The notes under the pieces: generated by a model
Seen by the model: the letters and a program-made list of their open reading frames with translations, nothing else
Databases searched by the model: none
What the model was told of the DNA's origin: nothing
Shown: one piece after another, positions 1 through 6,703 of the stretch
How the letters are laid out: every line of letters starts with the position of its first letter
How positions within the stretch are numbered: the stretch's first letter is position 1
Translations under genes and position numbers: made by a program
NCBI GenBank assembly: GCA_029931885.1
Contig: JAOZRJ010000080.1
Span: 1 to 7,142, forward strand
Source: Candidatus Omnitrophota bacterium
Lineage (GTDB): Bacteria > Omnitrophota > Koll11 > Zapsychrales > Aceulaceae
Reading direction: 5' to 3'
DNA: 7,142 nucleotides

Positions 1-1216
1 CTGAATATAAAGGGCTATATGGATCGGTAGTGCTTTTTATCTGTTTCTTTAATTCTTTAAGTCCACCTGGTTGCGGTTCGATGTACAAAGCATACACCTG
101 TACTTGATGAAGTTCGTCAGAAACTCGCTGCAATTCATAAAACCACTCAAGAAATTGATCTATCGAATTTGTCACATCTTCTATTTGAGTGATTTTTTCG
201 TCCAGAAAGCCGACCAATTCGTCGAATGCCTCTTCGGCAGTCTTAAGACTAGACTTAAAACCGACTAATTGATTTTCAACTTTACCTAAAATTTCACCAA
301 ACTTTGGCATCATTTCAGAATATAAAATTTTCTTATCCCAATTAGGCGTTTTGCCATTGTTTTCAATTCGTTCTTTATGATCTGGGGGATTTTCAGATAT
401 TTCTAGTATTTTTTTAAACTCTTGCCACTGATTATAATACTCAGCGGTATTTAACAGTTCAGCAAACAATTTAAGGATTGCAACATATTGTACGATGAAC
501 TCTGCAATATTGCCCGTGCATCCTGTCATCAATACAATACCACCCATCAACATAATATTTTCATCTAACATTTCGTCATTCAGTTCATCGTACAATGGCC
601 GATTGATGTCAGAGGTATCCGTCAACGACTTCAGATATTCTTTAATAGCATCCTCGGCACTCAGTATCCAAACACCTGAATTCAAAGATTTATTTCTGGT
701 CTTCCTAATATTTTCATGGAGTAATTTAATTCGTCGAACTTCTGATTTTTCATATATTTTCTTCATCCTTAAACGATCAAATTCTAATTTGTCACGTTTT
801 TTTCCTTTTTTAAATTCTTTTTCCACAGCAAGTCGAGCGGCCTGGTATCGTTCTTCTGCTTCTTTCAATTCTATTTGAAACTTGGCACTCTCTAAATTCT
901 CTGCGAAATCGGCACCGGGCCAAATATCTGTCAGATCGTAATAGGTGCCGATGTTATCTGTTCCACGAATCGTAATCATATGAAAACCAGAATTTTTTAA
1001 TTGACGAACAACTGATATTATTTCATCCAAAATGAACACCATAGAAGCCAATAGTGGATTGGCAAAACCAGATACAAATGTAGATATCGTTGTAGAAATC
1101 GCTTTAATGGCTGTTAGCACACTTCCAAAACCTTCCATTGCTTCAGCGGACACGTTTAATGTGTCTTCTACAATCTCATTTAATTCTATCTTAAACTTTC
1201 TCTTTTCCCACGCCAT
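1..1216 (-). CDS. Unknown virion-region protein, at least 405 residues, 3' end outside window
   Basis: A single frame stays open from the ATG at 1216 to the window edge, so the C-terminus is missing. The ATG is the first after an in-frame TGA nine codons upstream; the preceding ribosome binding site is weak (AACAGAATG). Residues 8-28 are a charged helix. Residues 30-70 are hydrophobic with Gly/Ser/Thr (FGSVLTAIKAISTTI..., ...PLLASMVFILDEIISVV), possibly membrane-interacting or a packed helical hairpin. Residues 78-101 contain FHMITIRG and a Tyr/Trp-containing turn. Residues 104-172 are a long Lys/Glu/Arg-rich helix with coiled-coil character. Residues 221-254 form a second hydrophobic helix with a single Cys at 233 (ENIMLMGGIVLMTGCTG...). 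From about 290 to 370 it is helical and acidic, and near the edge is VYALYIEPQPGGLKELKKQI (374-393). I cannot name the family; operon position suggests a tail or baseplate protein. Overlap with the small upstream gene is 26 bases. Confidence 0.85.
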   Translation of the reverse strand, partial: MAWEKRKFKIELNEIVEDTLNVSAEAMEGFGSVLTAIKAISTTISTFVSGFANPLLASMVFILDEIISVVRQLKNSGFHMITIRGTDNIGTYYDLTDIWPGADFAENLESAKFQIELKEAEERYQAARLAVEKEFKKGKKRDKLEFDRLRMKKIYEKSEVRRIKLLHENIRKTRNKSLNSGVWILSAEDAIKEYLKSLTDTSDINRPLYDELNDEMLDENIMLMGGIVLMTGCTGNIAEFIVQYVAILKLFAELLNTAEYYNQWQEFKKILEISENPPDHKERIENNGKTPNWDKKILYSEMMPKFGEILGKVENQLVGFKSSLKTAEEAFDELVGFLDEKITQIEDVTNSIDQFLEWFYELQRVSDELHQVQVYALYIEPQPGGLKELKKQIKSTTDPYSPLYS

Positions 1217-1373
1217 TCTGTTTACTTTGTTGAATTTTAAGTCTCATTAAATCATCATACTTCCGTTGCTGCTCTTGTTTTAACAGTGTTAACACATCTT
1301 TCATTTGTGTTAACATTTTTGCCATAGATGAAAAATCCAAGCCCTTCTGCCATTTCTCTTCGTTAGATTGCAT
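1191..1373 (-). CDS. Small helical protein of unknown function (60 residues; 69 if started at 1400)
   Basis: This is a short charged protein: MQSNEEKWQKGLDFSS, then a long predicted amphipathic helix from about residue 14 to 52 (MAKMLTQMKDVLTLLKQEQQ...MRLKIQQSK) that could form a coiled coil. I favour the ATG at 1373, which overlaps the stop of the 958-residue gene by 11 bases. The ATG at 1400 would give an N-terminal MTTLNGLYI extension and a 38-base overlap. Neither start has a convincing Shine-Dalgarno, so translation probably depends on coupling to the upstream gene. The 3' end overlaps the next gene by 26 bases in another frame. The reality of the gene rests on its filling the only gap between two long frames and on its sensible helical composition. 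Function is unknown; a small chaperone or tail connector would fit but nothing shows it. Confidence 0.68.
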   Translation of the reverse strand: MQSNEEKWQKGLDFSSMAKMLTQMKDVLTLLKQEQQRKYDDLMRLKIQQSKQNGVGKEKV

Positions 1374-4239
1374 TATATATAACCCATTTAGTGTGGTCAT
1401 CTACGGCTGTTTGAAACATGCTCTCCATTGCCGTAAAATCTTCTAGTAATTTCTTTATGTATTCTATGTCTAGTGCCAACATCAAATTGATGGCATCATA
1501 TAAATTCTTGGCGTATCCTGCAGTCGTGGTCGTACCCATTCTTGAGGCGATTGATGATAACTCAGTATCAATCGCTGTTGAGAATGTTGTAGATGCAGAA
1601 ACGTAGTTTGTCATGCTCGTCGTGGTGTACGCATATGACGAAGATGACGTGTCAAAAGCAGCGACCCAGGCAGCATTATAACTAATCAAAGCACTCATCA
1701 CTGTATCAAACGTATCCACGGCTAAATAAAACGTAGTCTCGGCCGATGCATCTACATAATTCAATGTCTGACAAATTGAAGTAGACGCATTTATCACATC
1801 TTGATAACTGTCACTGTCCGTAATGTTCCGAACCCTTGTTGCACTTGGTGCGGGGAATCCAACATCCACAACTGGATTCACTTCATCATACAAATAATGT
1901 TGCATGTCATTAAAGTAACACGTGAATTCACTAATCACGCCCGAATCCCAAGTATACGGATCGGAACCCTGTGATGTATAATATGTTTGATAAACTATGT
2001 AAAACCCTTCAATGGCATCGTCGATTGCATATGTTGTTCGGTGCTGACCGGATGAAAATGGCACATAATAAGGAGTGTTTTGAGGTATCGTGGTTGTATT
2101 TGCAGACGTAAACGCTGCAATAACATCCATTGCCAATTGATATGGATTCGTAAAAGTGTATGTATCGTCCATCATATCGTCCTCTGACGGCATCACATCT
2201 GCAATCCATCGGATATCAGCATTAACTGAATAATCAAATCCGTCAATTAATCCGGCCGGCGGATATACTGGATAATCTGGATAATCTGGATTAACCTTTT
2301 TAGTCTTATGATAACTGTCACGATACAAATAAATCTCCTGAAAATCAGGAGGCGTAGATGGAAAAAACGGCTTTTCATATAAATTTGGATAATCGTTACT
2401 TTCTTCAGGCGTCTCAGTAGCGTTTGAGTCATTGTCTGGGTCACAACTTGCCACAATGTCGCAACTTGACGAATTAGACAAATCCATCCAACCAAACAAA
2501 CTAACGAATTCATCATGATTCAATTTCATACATCCTTCAGCAGCAGGTACTGAAGCGCTTCCAGTATACCAAGTCCATGTATCATCTATCTGCAATCCCC
2601 AGCAGATAATAGTGATAATACCATAAACACTGTGATCTTCATAACTCTTAACATGATAATCGGATAACAAACTTGGTGTCACTTCCAATGAATCACTCGC
2701 TATATTAATTTTATCCATTGTTACAGATCCGTTCACCGGAGAGGTCAACGTTGACACAGATGTAATGTCTATATAATTATAATCGGCTTCCCAATCGTCA
2801 CGGCCGGTCAAATGATTGAATGTCATTACAAGTGTGCTGTCTGCTGGCGGGTTGGCCAAATCGGGCGTGGTCGTAGATAACGTTATAGACACACTTCCCT
2901 CCACTGTTGATGTTGCTTGTGTCAATGTACCTGTCACGACACCTTCGCCGTCTTGTGATGTATATGTTCCTGAAATCGTAGAGCCACTTAAGGTTACCGC
3001 GAGAGGCGTTCGTACCTCAGTGTCTTCGGTGTAATCAGTTATGAATGACATTTCAAATCCCGCCTCCAATATATCTGGGTTGGCGGTTGGGATCACCACG
3101 TTACTATATGTTAGGGTGGTTGAATTTACAGAACCCAATACACTCGTCTCTATCACTTCATCTTTTATAGTGTAATCTACTGTGATTTCGTTTGTTGGAC
3201 TTCCGGCATTAATATCCTTGAAACGTATTTTAAGGACGTTAGTATTCATATTATAATACGAATACTGCGTCTCCACCGTCATGCCTGAAATTGTTCCAGT
3301 GTCCATTATCATCGCTTTCTGTTCACCATTCACTTTAACCATCACAGAACTTAAGAGTGGAATCTCTGCAAGTTCAAACTTAAATACAAAATCCGCACTC
3401 ATCGACACCGGCGTCTCAGTAGTAGCAACAACAGACGAGGCCACATAAGTATATTTCAACTCAATCACAGCGTCGTATGTGGTCGGCAACGCGGTGAATA
3501 CAAGATCTAATTGACCGCTTCCGAAATTATAAAAAGAAGTATCAGGATCTATTGTTACACCTATCGTGTTCGTGACATTAGTGAAAACGCCATATAAATT
3601 TATCTCCGCTATCTTCTCGCCAGACACATACACATCTAAGGTAGACCCATCCTGTTGAAATATAGGAGATTTGTTTTGATAATCACCACTTCCGGCGAAT
3701 CCAACAAATGTATAAGGCAAATCGCCTTGGGTATTTACGGGATCGGAAATAATTAAATCAATACCATCACCTGAAGATTTTGTAGGAGATGAAAACGCAT
3801 CGCCGTGTTCTGACATATTACATAAAATCAAATTGCCGTCATCATCCTCTGTACTCACCATATAATAATCCGCACAATTGTCATTAGTCAGCGTGCCTGA
3901 AATGGTCGGTGTAAATTGAAATCCGAAAGATGTTAATGAAGGTCCTGACAGTCCATCGGTAGCAGAATAATCACTAAATCGATATGGATATGAACCCACA
4001 TGTCTGTTCGCATAAGTAGTAGAACTTGAGGCCGCCTTTCCTTTGATTGCGGATTTAACAATGCCTAAATTCTCAATTTTAGGTATTGTTCCATCAGACA
4101 AAGAACCACCTGAGCCATCCTGCATCTCTAATGCTAATAGATATTTCTCAATAGCATCCTTCCGTGAACTCTGTACCTGATCAGGCAGACGAGTTATCTT
4201 ATTCTGCAGCGTTTCTTTTTTTGTGTCTATGGCTGTCAT
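1363..4239 (-). CDS. Large multi-domain virion protein (958 residues), probable baseplate/tail component, family unknown
   Basis: I do not recognise the family. Visible regions are as follows. Residues 1-70 form a charged helical head (MTAIDTKKETLQNKITRLPD...). About 70-480 is Ser/Thr/Gly-rich and strand-rich. It contains two related units, about 202-265 and 300-358, each running 'V..(S/N)GE', then 'Y/FYN', 'L.(L/I).F', and a final '(I/V)..(K/D)YT' strand. Similar strand motifs are common in phage baseplate and tail proteins. About 520-620 holds Trp-rich and Cys-containing stretches, including S-C-D-I-V-A-S-C-D-P-D-N-D ending near C599. About 620-665 is a Pro/Tyr linker with PDYPDYPVYPP at 651-661. 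About 690-800 is aromatic. The last 150 residues (from about 805) look helical. The composition is acidic and Asp/Ser/Thr/Tyr-rich. There is no signal peptide. The start is supported by AGGAA and an in-frame TAG three codons upstream. A tail-spike, fibre or wedge-like role is inference from position and fold type. The stop TAA lies inside the next gene. Confidence 0.75.
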   Translation of the reverse strand: MTAIDTKKETLQNKITRLPDQVQSSRKDAIEKYLLALEMQDGSGGSLSDGTIPKIENLGIVKSAIKGKAASSSTTYANRHVGSYPYRFSDYSATDGLSGPSLTSFGFQFTPTISGTLTNDNCADYYMVSTEDDDGNLILCNMSEHGDAFSSPTKSSGDGIDLIISDPVNTQGDLPYTFVGFAGSGDYQNKSPIFQQDGSTLDVYVSGEKIAEINLYGVFTNVTNTIGVTIDPDTSFYNFGSGQLDLVFTALPTTYDAVIELKYTYVASSVVATTETPVSMSADFVFKFELAEIPLLSSVMVKVNGEQKAMIMDTGTISGMTVETQYSYYNMNTNVLKIRFKDINAGSPTNEITVDYTIKDEVIETSVLGSVNSTTLTYSNVVIPTANPDILEAGFEMSFITDYTEDTEVRTPLAVTLSGSTISGTYTSQDGEGVVTGTLTQATSTVEGSVSITLSTTTPDLANPPADSTLVMTFNHLTGRDDWEADYNYIDITSVSTLTSPVNGSVTMDKINIASDSLEVTPSLLSDYHVKSYEDHSVYGIITIICWGLQIDDTWTWYTGSASVPAAEGCMKLNHDEFVSLFGWMDLSNSSSCDIVASCDPDNDSNATETPEESNDYPNLYEKPFFPSTPPDFQEIYLYRDSYHKTKKVNPDYPDYPVYPPAGLIDGFDYSVNADIRWIADVMPSEDDMMDDTYTFTNPYQLAMDVIAAFTSANTTTIPQNTPYYVPFSSGQHRTTYAIDDAIEGFYIVYQTYYTSQGSDPYTWDSGVISEFTCYFNDMQHYLYDEVNPVVDVGFPAPSATRVRNITDSDSYQDVINASTSICQTLNYVDASAETTFYLAVDTFDTVMSALISYNAAWVAAFDTSSSSYAYTTTSMTNYVSASTTFSTAIDTELSSIASRMGTTTTAGYAKNLYDAINLMLALDIEYIKKLLEDFTAMESMFQTAVDDHTKWVIYNAI
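2261..2290 (-). repeat. 9-bp tandem repeat encoding Pro-Asp-Tyr units
   Basis: On the plus strand GGATAATCT occurs twice in a row (2270-2287), preceded by a degenerate copy GGATATACT (2261-2269). Read on the coding strand this gives PDY-PDY-PVY followed by PP, residues 651-661 of the 958-residue protein. The unit is a whole number of codons, so copy-number change by slippage would lengthen or shorten this linker without breaking the frame. Confidence 0.8.
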
Positions 4240-4242
4240 ATA

Positions 4243-4247
4243 TTCCT
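4243..4247 (-). promoter_or_regulatory. Shine-Dalgarno AGGAA overlapping the TAG stop, for the 958-residue gene
   Basis: The minus-strand junction reads TATAGGAATATATG. The AG of the TAG stop of the preceding gene forms the start of AGGAA, which lies 3-4 bases before the ATG at 4239. The spacing is short but the match is good, and the TAG is in frame with the ATG, so this Met is the first possible start after the stop. It supports coupled translation of the two genes. Confidence 0.65.
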
Positions 4248-4848
4248 ATATCAATACACCGGTTGCTGATCCTTGTGGTGCTGAAGCAACGGCACCCGCA
4301 AAAGTTATAGTTGGCAAAGCTGCTGTAATAGCATTGTTAATTCCTGTTACTAATTGTTGCGCCTTCAGACCCTCCAATCCAATCTTATCAGGTCTCCATG
4401 CGTTCATTAACGCTGGTTGAATTATCGATTTCAATAAATCTGCTTGCATCGGAGTCGCTGTCAGTGGCGGGCCTTTATGAACCTTCATACTCCAAATACC
4501 TGCCTTAAAATATTTTGCAATTGCATCTGCAATAATCTTGGCCTCTTTATCACAATATTGCGCTAACGACAATAATTTATTACCTGACCACAATTCCGAA
4601 TATCCTTTGGCAATCACTCCCTGTGCAATTGCTTTCTGGAATTTGCCCGGGAATGCTTCACCTCCACTATAAGGAGAATTCCCCAATACACCAGTCACTT
4701 GAATTGTACACATAGCCATCTTAAAACCTTTATCCAATTCCGTTGCAAACTTTTCAGCCAACTTATTTGCTTTAGATGGACCAGGCGTTTTCTTATCCTT
4801 AATCTGTTGTTCATAGGCTTTCGCCATTGGTGCAATTATAACTGGCAT
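4246..4848 (-). CDS. Unknown 200-residue protein next to the spike, probable baseplate/virion component
   Basis: I cannot assign a family. The ATG at 4848 overlaps the needle stop as TAATG, with GGA five bases upstream, so the start is well supported. The protein is Ala/Lys-rich, without a signal peptide or clear membrane segment. It appears built from helix-strand units: an amphipathic helix followed by a short strand and a Gly/Pro loop occurs at about residues 27-58 (ending TIQVTGVLGNSP), 102-131 (ending SMKVHKG...P) and 166-191 (ending TITFAGAVASAP). The C-terminus is Gly/Ala/Thr-rich (APQGSATGVLI). Its place directly behind hub, OB-fold protein and needle suggests a partner or assembly factor of the central baseplate. 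That is inferred from position only. It ends in TAG and is in the same frame as the next gene, separated by only two sense codons. Confidence 0.72.
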   Translation of the reverse strand: MPVIIAPMAKAYEQQIKDKKTPGPSKANKLAEKFATELDKGFKMAMCTIQVTGVLGNSPYSGGEAFPGKFQKAIAQGVIAKGYSELWSGNKLLSLAQYCDKEAKIIADAIAKYFKAGIWSMKVHKGPPLTATPMQADLLKSIIQPALMNAWRPDKIGLEGLKAQQLVTGINNAITAALPTITFAGAVASAPQGSATGVLI

Positions 4849-6278
4849 TATGATCCAAAAACTTTAGTTGATAGAAAATCGGCGGGCAAAGCCGGAGTAA
4901 TCGGAACGGTGCTGGGCCCAGTACCCGTCCCATGCTGATGGTTATTCAACCATTTCAATAGTTTGGTGCCAAAAACAACCGGCTCTGTAGCTGAATCTGA
5001 ACCCAAGTTAATTTTGATATTGTGAGTTAGAGTCAATGAAGACATGGATGATTTAACGCTGCCCATTGCTCCTTTCATTTCCACTTCGCCACTGGCACTT
5101 ATATTTAGTCCTGCCAATTTGTTGATCAATTCAATTTTACCGGCGGCATCAATTTCAAGTCCTGCTAAAAGTGTCCCAAACTTCATGCCCATCACTAATG
5201 ATGAAATGTCGATACGACCTAACTGGGTTTCTAACTCATATCCCCCGGCCTTCACTTCTATCTTGGCCGCAGTAGTGTTCGGGGGCATTGAAATTCCGCC
5301 GATGACATGACGAAACAGTCCTGAGTGATTGAATGATATATTAGCACCATTTATCGAAGTCACATTCGAGCCGACGATAGTCACTACATCCGCGGAAATT
5401 TTCTTCTCTCCATTAACGATTTCTTTTGCGGGAGCTTTCGTTAATTGAATCAATTGACCTGTCTCCATCGATATGGTAGGCGCTTTTAGTATAATGTCAC
5501 TTTGAGATTCTATTACAAAAACCCCTCCAACTTGATATACTTTAGATCCACTGATCTTACTATAGTCTGTTCCGCCAACAAATGTGTTTCGATGATTTTT
5601 ATAAGAACGTAGTCCATTCCCCTCGCAAACCAGCATGTCATTGCCTCTAACAGTCGTGAATGTGGGACCATACGATTGATGAACTTCGCCTGTGACATTG
5701 ATTCGTCTGTCAGTATTGACCTTTTTAAATTCATTGTGTGCAATTATCTCACTCTTATCATGAGTGAAAATATTCATGGATGCACCCACGGCTTTAAATG
5801 TAGATCCACCGTCATCAGCGATATTCCAATATGTGCCAGAATCATGCTTCAAGAATATCCGTTTGTTATCCTCTGTAAAATCAAATAGAAAGACATTACC
5901 TCCCCGATCTTCTTTAACATGGACTGAACCATATTCTCCCAAACTTGATGTAAGTTCTGGCTCGGTGATTGTGATACCTTCAACACTGGCCGTGAAATTA
6001 GGATCGCCGTCAGCAGATTGTGAGAACTTATAGATCGCAGAAGATACAAGTCCAGTGACTCGGTTAGTCATTAAAGACGAATCTTCGGTGTCTGATTCTT
6101 TTATTTTAGGGTGGGGATTGTATATAACAGTCTCGTCACCGTCAACTGATGTAACGGTAGGCGGCCGGAGTTGTATATACTTAGAGGTTGAGGCCTCGGT
6201 GTCGATCTTACTTCGTCTGTCCGATAGATAGTCCGCTTGTTCACTATAGTTTAATGCCTGCTCAATTTTTTCTGCCAT
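4848..6278 (-). CDS. Central spike / needle protein, beta-helical, gp5 C-terminal-like, with HxH tip
   Basis: This 476-residue protein is the likely membrane-piercing needle of the baseplate. Residues 1-60 are polar and not OB-like. Residues about 112-155 (SLGEYGSVHVKEDRGG..., then KHDSGTYWNIADDG around H145) match the 'GE.GS..IK...GN' and 'H.SGT...I..DG' cap seen before gp5-type beta-helices. From about 160 to 440 the chain is a series of short alternating strands with Gly/Asn turns, including 'AGLEIDAAGKIELINKLAG' and 'LNISASGEVEMKGAMGS', typical of an intertwined trimeric beta-helix. Near the C-terminus, LGSDSATEPVVFG leads to N-N-H447-Q-H449-G-T-G-T-G-P-S. An HxH at a spike tip binds iron in P2-type gpV. 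No catalytic lysozyme segment is present. The start is fixed by an in-frame TGA immediately upstream and a good Shine-Dalgarno. The stop TAA overlaps the next start (TAATG). A tail-fibre role is the main alternative. Confidence 0.86.
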   Translation of the reverse strand: MAEKIEQALNYSEQADYLSDRRSKIDTEASTSKYIQLRPPTVTSVDGDETVIYNPHPKIKESDTEDSSLMTNRVTGLVSSAIYKFSQSADGDPNFTASVEGITITEPELTSSLGEYGSVHVKEDRGGNVFLFDFTEDNKRIFLKHDSGTYWNIADDGGSTFKAVGASMNIFTHDKSEIIAHNEFKKVNTDRRINVTGEVHQSYGPTFTTVRGNDMLVCEGNGLRSYKNHRNTFVGGTDYSKISGSKVYQVGGVFVIESQSDIILKAPTISMETGQLIQLTKAPAKEIVNGEKKISADVVTIVGSNVTSINGANISFNHSGLFRHVIGGISMPPNTTAAKIEVKAGGYELETQLGRIDISSLVMGMKFGTLLAGLEIDAAGKIELINKLAGLNISASGEVEMKGAMGSVKSSMSSLTLTHNIKINLGSDSATEPVVFGTKLLKWLNNHQHGTGTGPSTVPITPALPADFLSTKVFGS

Positions 6279-6282
6279 TCAA

Positions 6283-6288
6283 TCCTCT
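6283..6288 (-). promoter_or_regulatory. Shine-Dalgarno AGAGGA for the needle gene
   Basis: On the minus strand the sequence is TAGAGGATTGAATG. The purine-rich AGAGGA begins within the TAG stop of the OB-fold gene and lies 4 bases before the ATG at 6278. A TGA in the needle frame sits directly before that ATG, so the start cannot lie further upstream and a direct fusion with the OB-fold gene is excluded. This is the strongest ribosome binding site in the window and suggests termination-reinitiation coupling. Confidence 0.8.
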
Positions 6289-6703
6289 ATGCGGTTAATG
6301 GACTGTCGTCTATACCCTCTACTGCTTCTGCTGCTGCCAGAGCATCAACTTCATCCCGTACTTCAGCAGGCGATTTCTCGATATCGCCGGCGGATAATGT
6401 GCCTTCCTGAAAAGACGATCTAACAAAACCCAGCCAAATAACACTCATTGGATCATTTTTATTTGGAAATAACACATACACAAAATCATACTTCTCTGGC
6501 AAATCGCCCGATGCATCCCTAAATGGGGAACAGTGATTCGCCCAAATGGCATTTTCATATGTATCGTTATTCATGTTATGTTGACCGAGCACTCTGATCA
6601 ATATTCTCTCTTGACACTTTGGGTCTGCATTAGACACAACTTGTGCTATTTTAATTCCCTCTAATCCAGTTAGTCCTTGTACATCATTTTCTTGTCCAAA
6701 CAT
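6287..6703 (-). CDS. Spike-base OB-fold protein, gp5 N-terminal / gpV-like, stand-alone
   Basis: This is a probable adaptor that caps the hub and carries the spike needle. I choose the ATG at 6703 (138 residues, MFGQENDVQG...) because it overlaps the hub stop as TAATG and has GAGG four bases upstream. An earlier in-frame ATG at 6754 would lie inside the hub gene and lacks this arrangement. Residues 17-39 (GIKIAQVV...RILIRVLG) and 52-95 (AIWANHCSPFRD...FVYVLFPNKNDPMSVIWLGFVR) follow the gp5/gpV OB-fold pattern: paired strands, then 'W..x..P', a proline/acidic turn, 'V.V.F' and 'P...WLG'. Residues 99-138 are an Ala/Glu-rich, probably helical or disordered tail. No lysozyme domain follows, unlike T4 gp5. 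The gene ends in TAG, 8 bases before the needle gene in a different frame. The gene call is strong; the fold assignment comes from pattern and context. Confidence 0.82.
   Translation of the reverse strand: MFGQENDVQGLTGLEGIKIAQVVSNADPKCQERILIRVLGQHNMNNDTYENAIWANHCSPFRDASGDLPEKYDFVYVLFPNKNDPMSVIWLGFVRSSFQEGTLSAGDIEKSPAEVRDEVDALAAAEAVEGIDDSPLTA

Noticed and set aside
495..878. Plus-strand open frame of 127 codons
   Set aside because: It lies wholly inside the uninterrupted minus-strand frame 1216-1, has no ribosome binding site, and its Ser/Phe/Ile-rich product is typical of a shadow frame.
1203..1209. GGGAAAA on the minus strand, in the correct phase of the small gene for a -1 ribosomal slip, at its overlap with the next gene
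   Set aside because: The downstream gene is in the +1 frame relative to the small gene. A -1 slip would reach a TAG after a few codons and would not join the two proteins.
2253..2260. CCGGCCGG palindrome within an otherwise AT-richer stretch
   Set aside because: It is a short GC palindrome in coding sequence with no T-run after it on either strand, so it is not a terminator or a supported regulatory site.
2009..2516. Two minus-strand frames (66 and 89 codons) nested in the 958-residue gene
   Set aside because: They are in another frame of the same strand, with Arg/Ile/Cys-rich products and no start signals. I treat them as shadows.
2408..3422. 13-bp direct repeat GGCGTCTCAGTAG at 2408-2420 and 3410-3422
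   Set aside because: Both copies encode Thr-Glu-Thr-Pro in the same protein and flanks differ. It is most simply a shared short peptide, not a recombination or attachment site.
5764..6033. Plus- and minus-strand frames of 66-89 codons inside the needle gene
   Set aside because: They are antisense or shifted shadows of a gene with clear gp5-like motifs; none has a ribosome binding site or a plausible protein composition.
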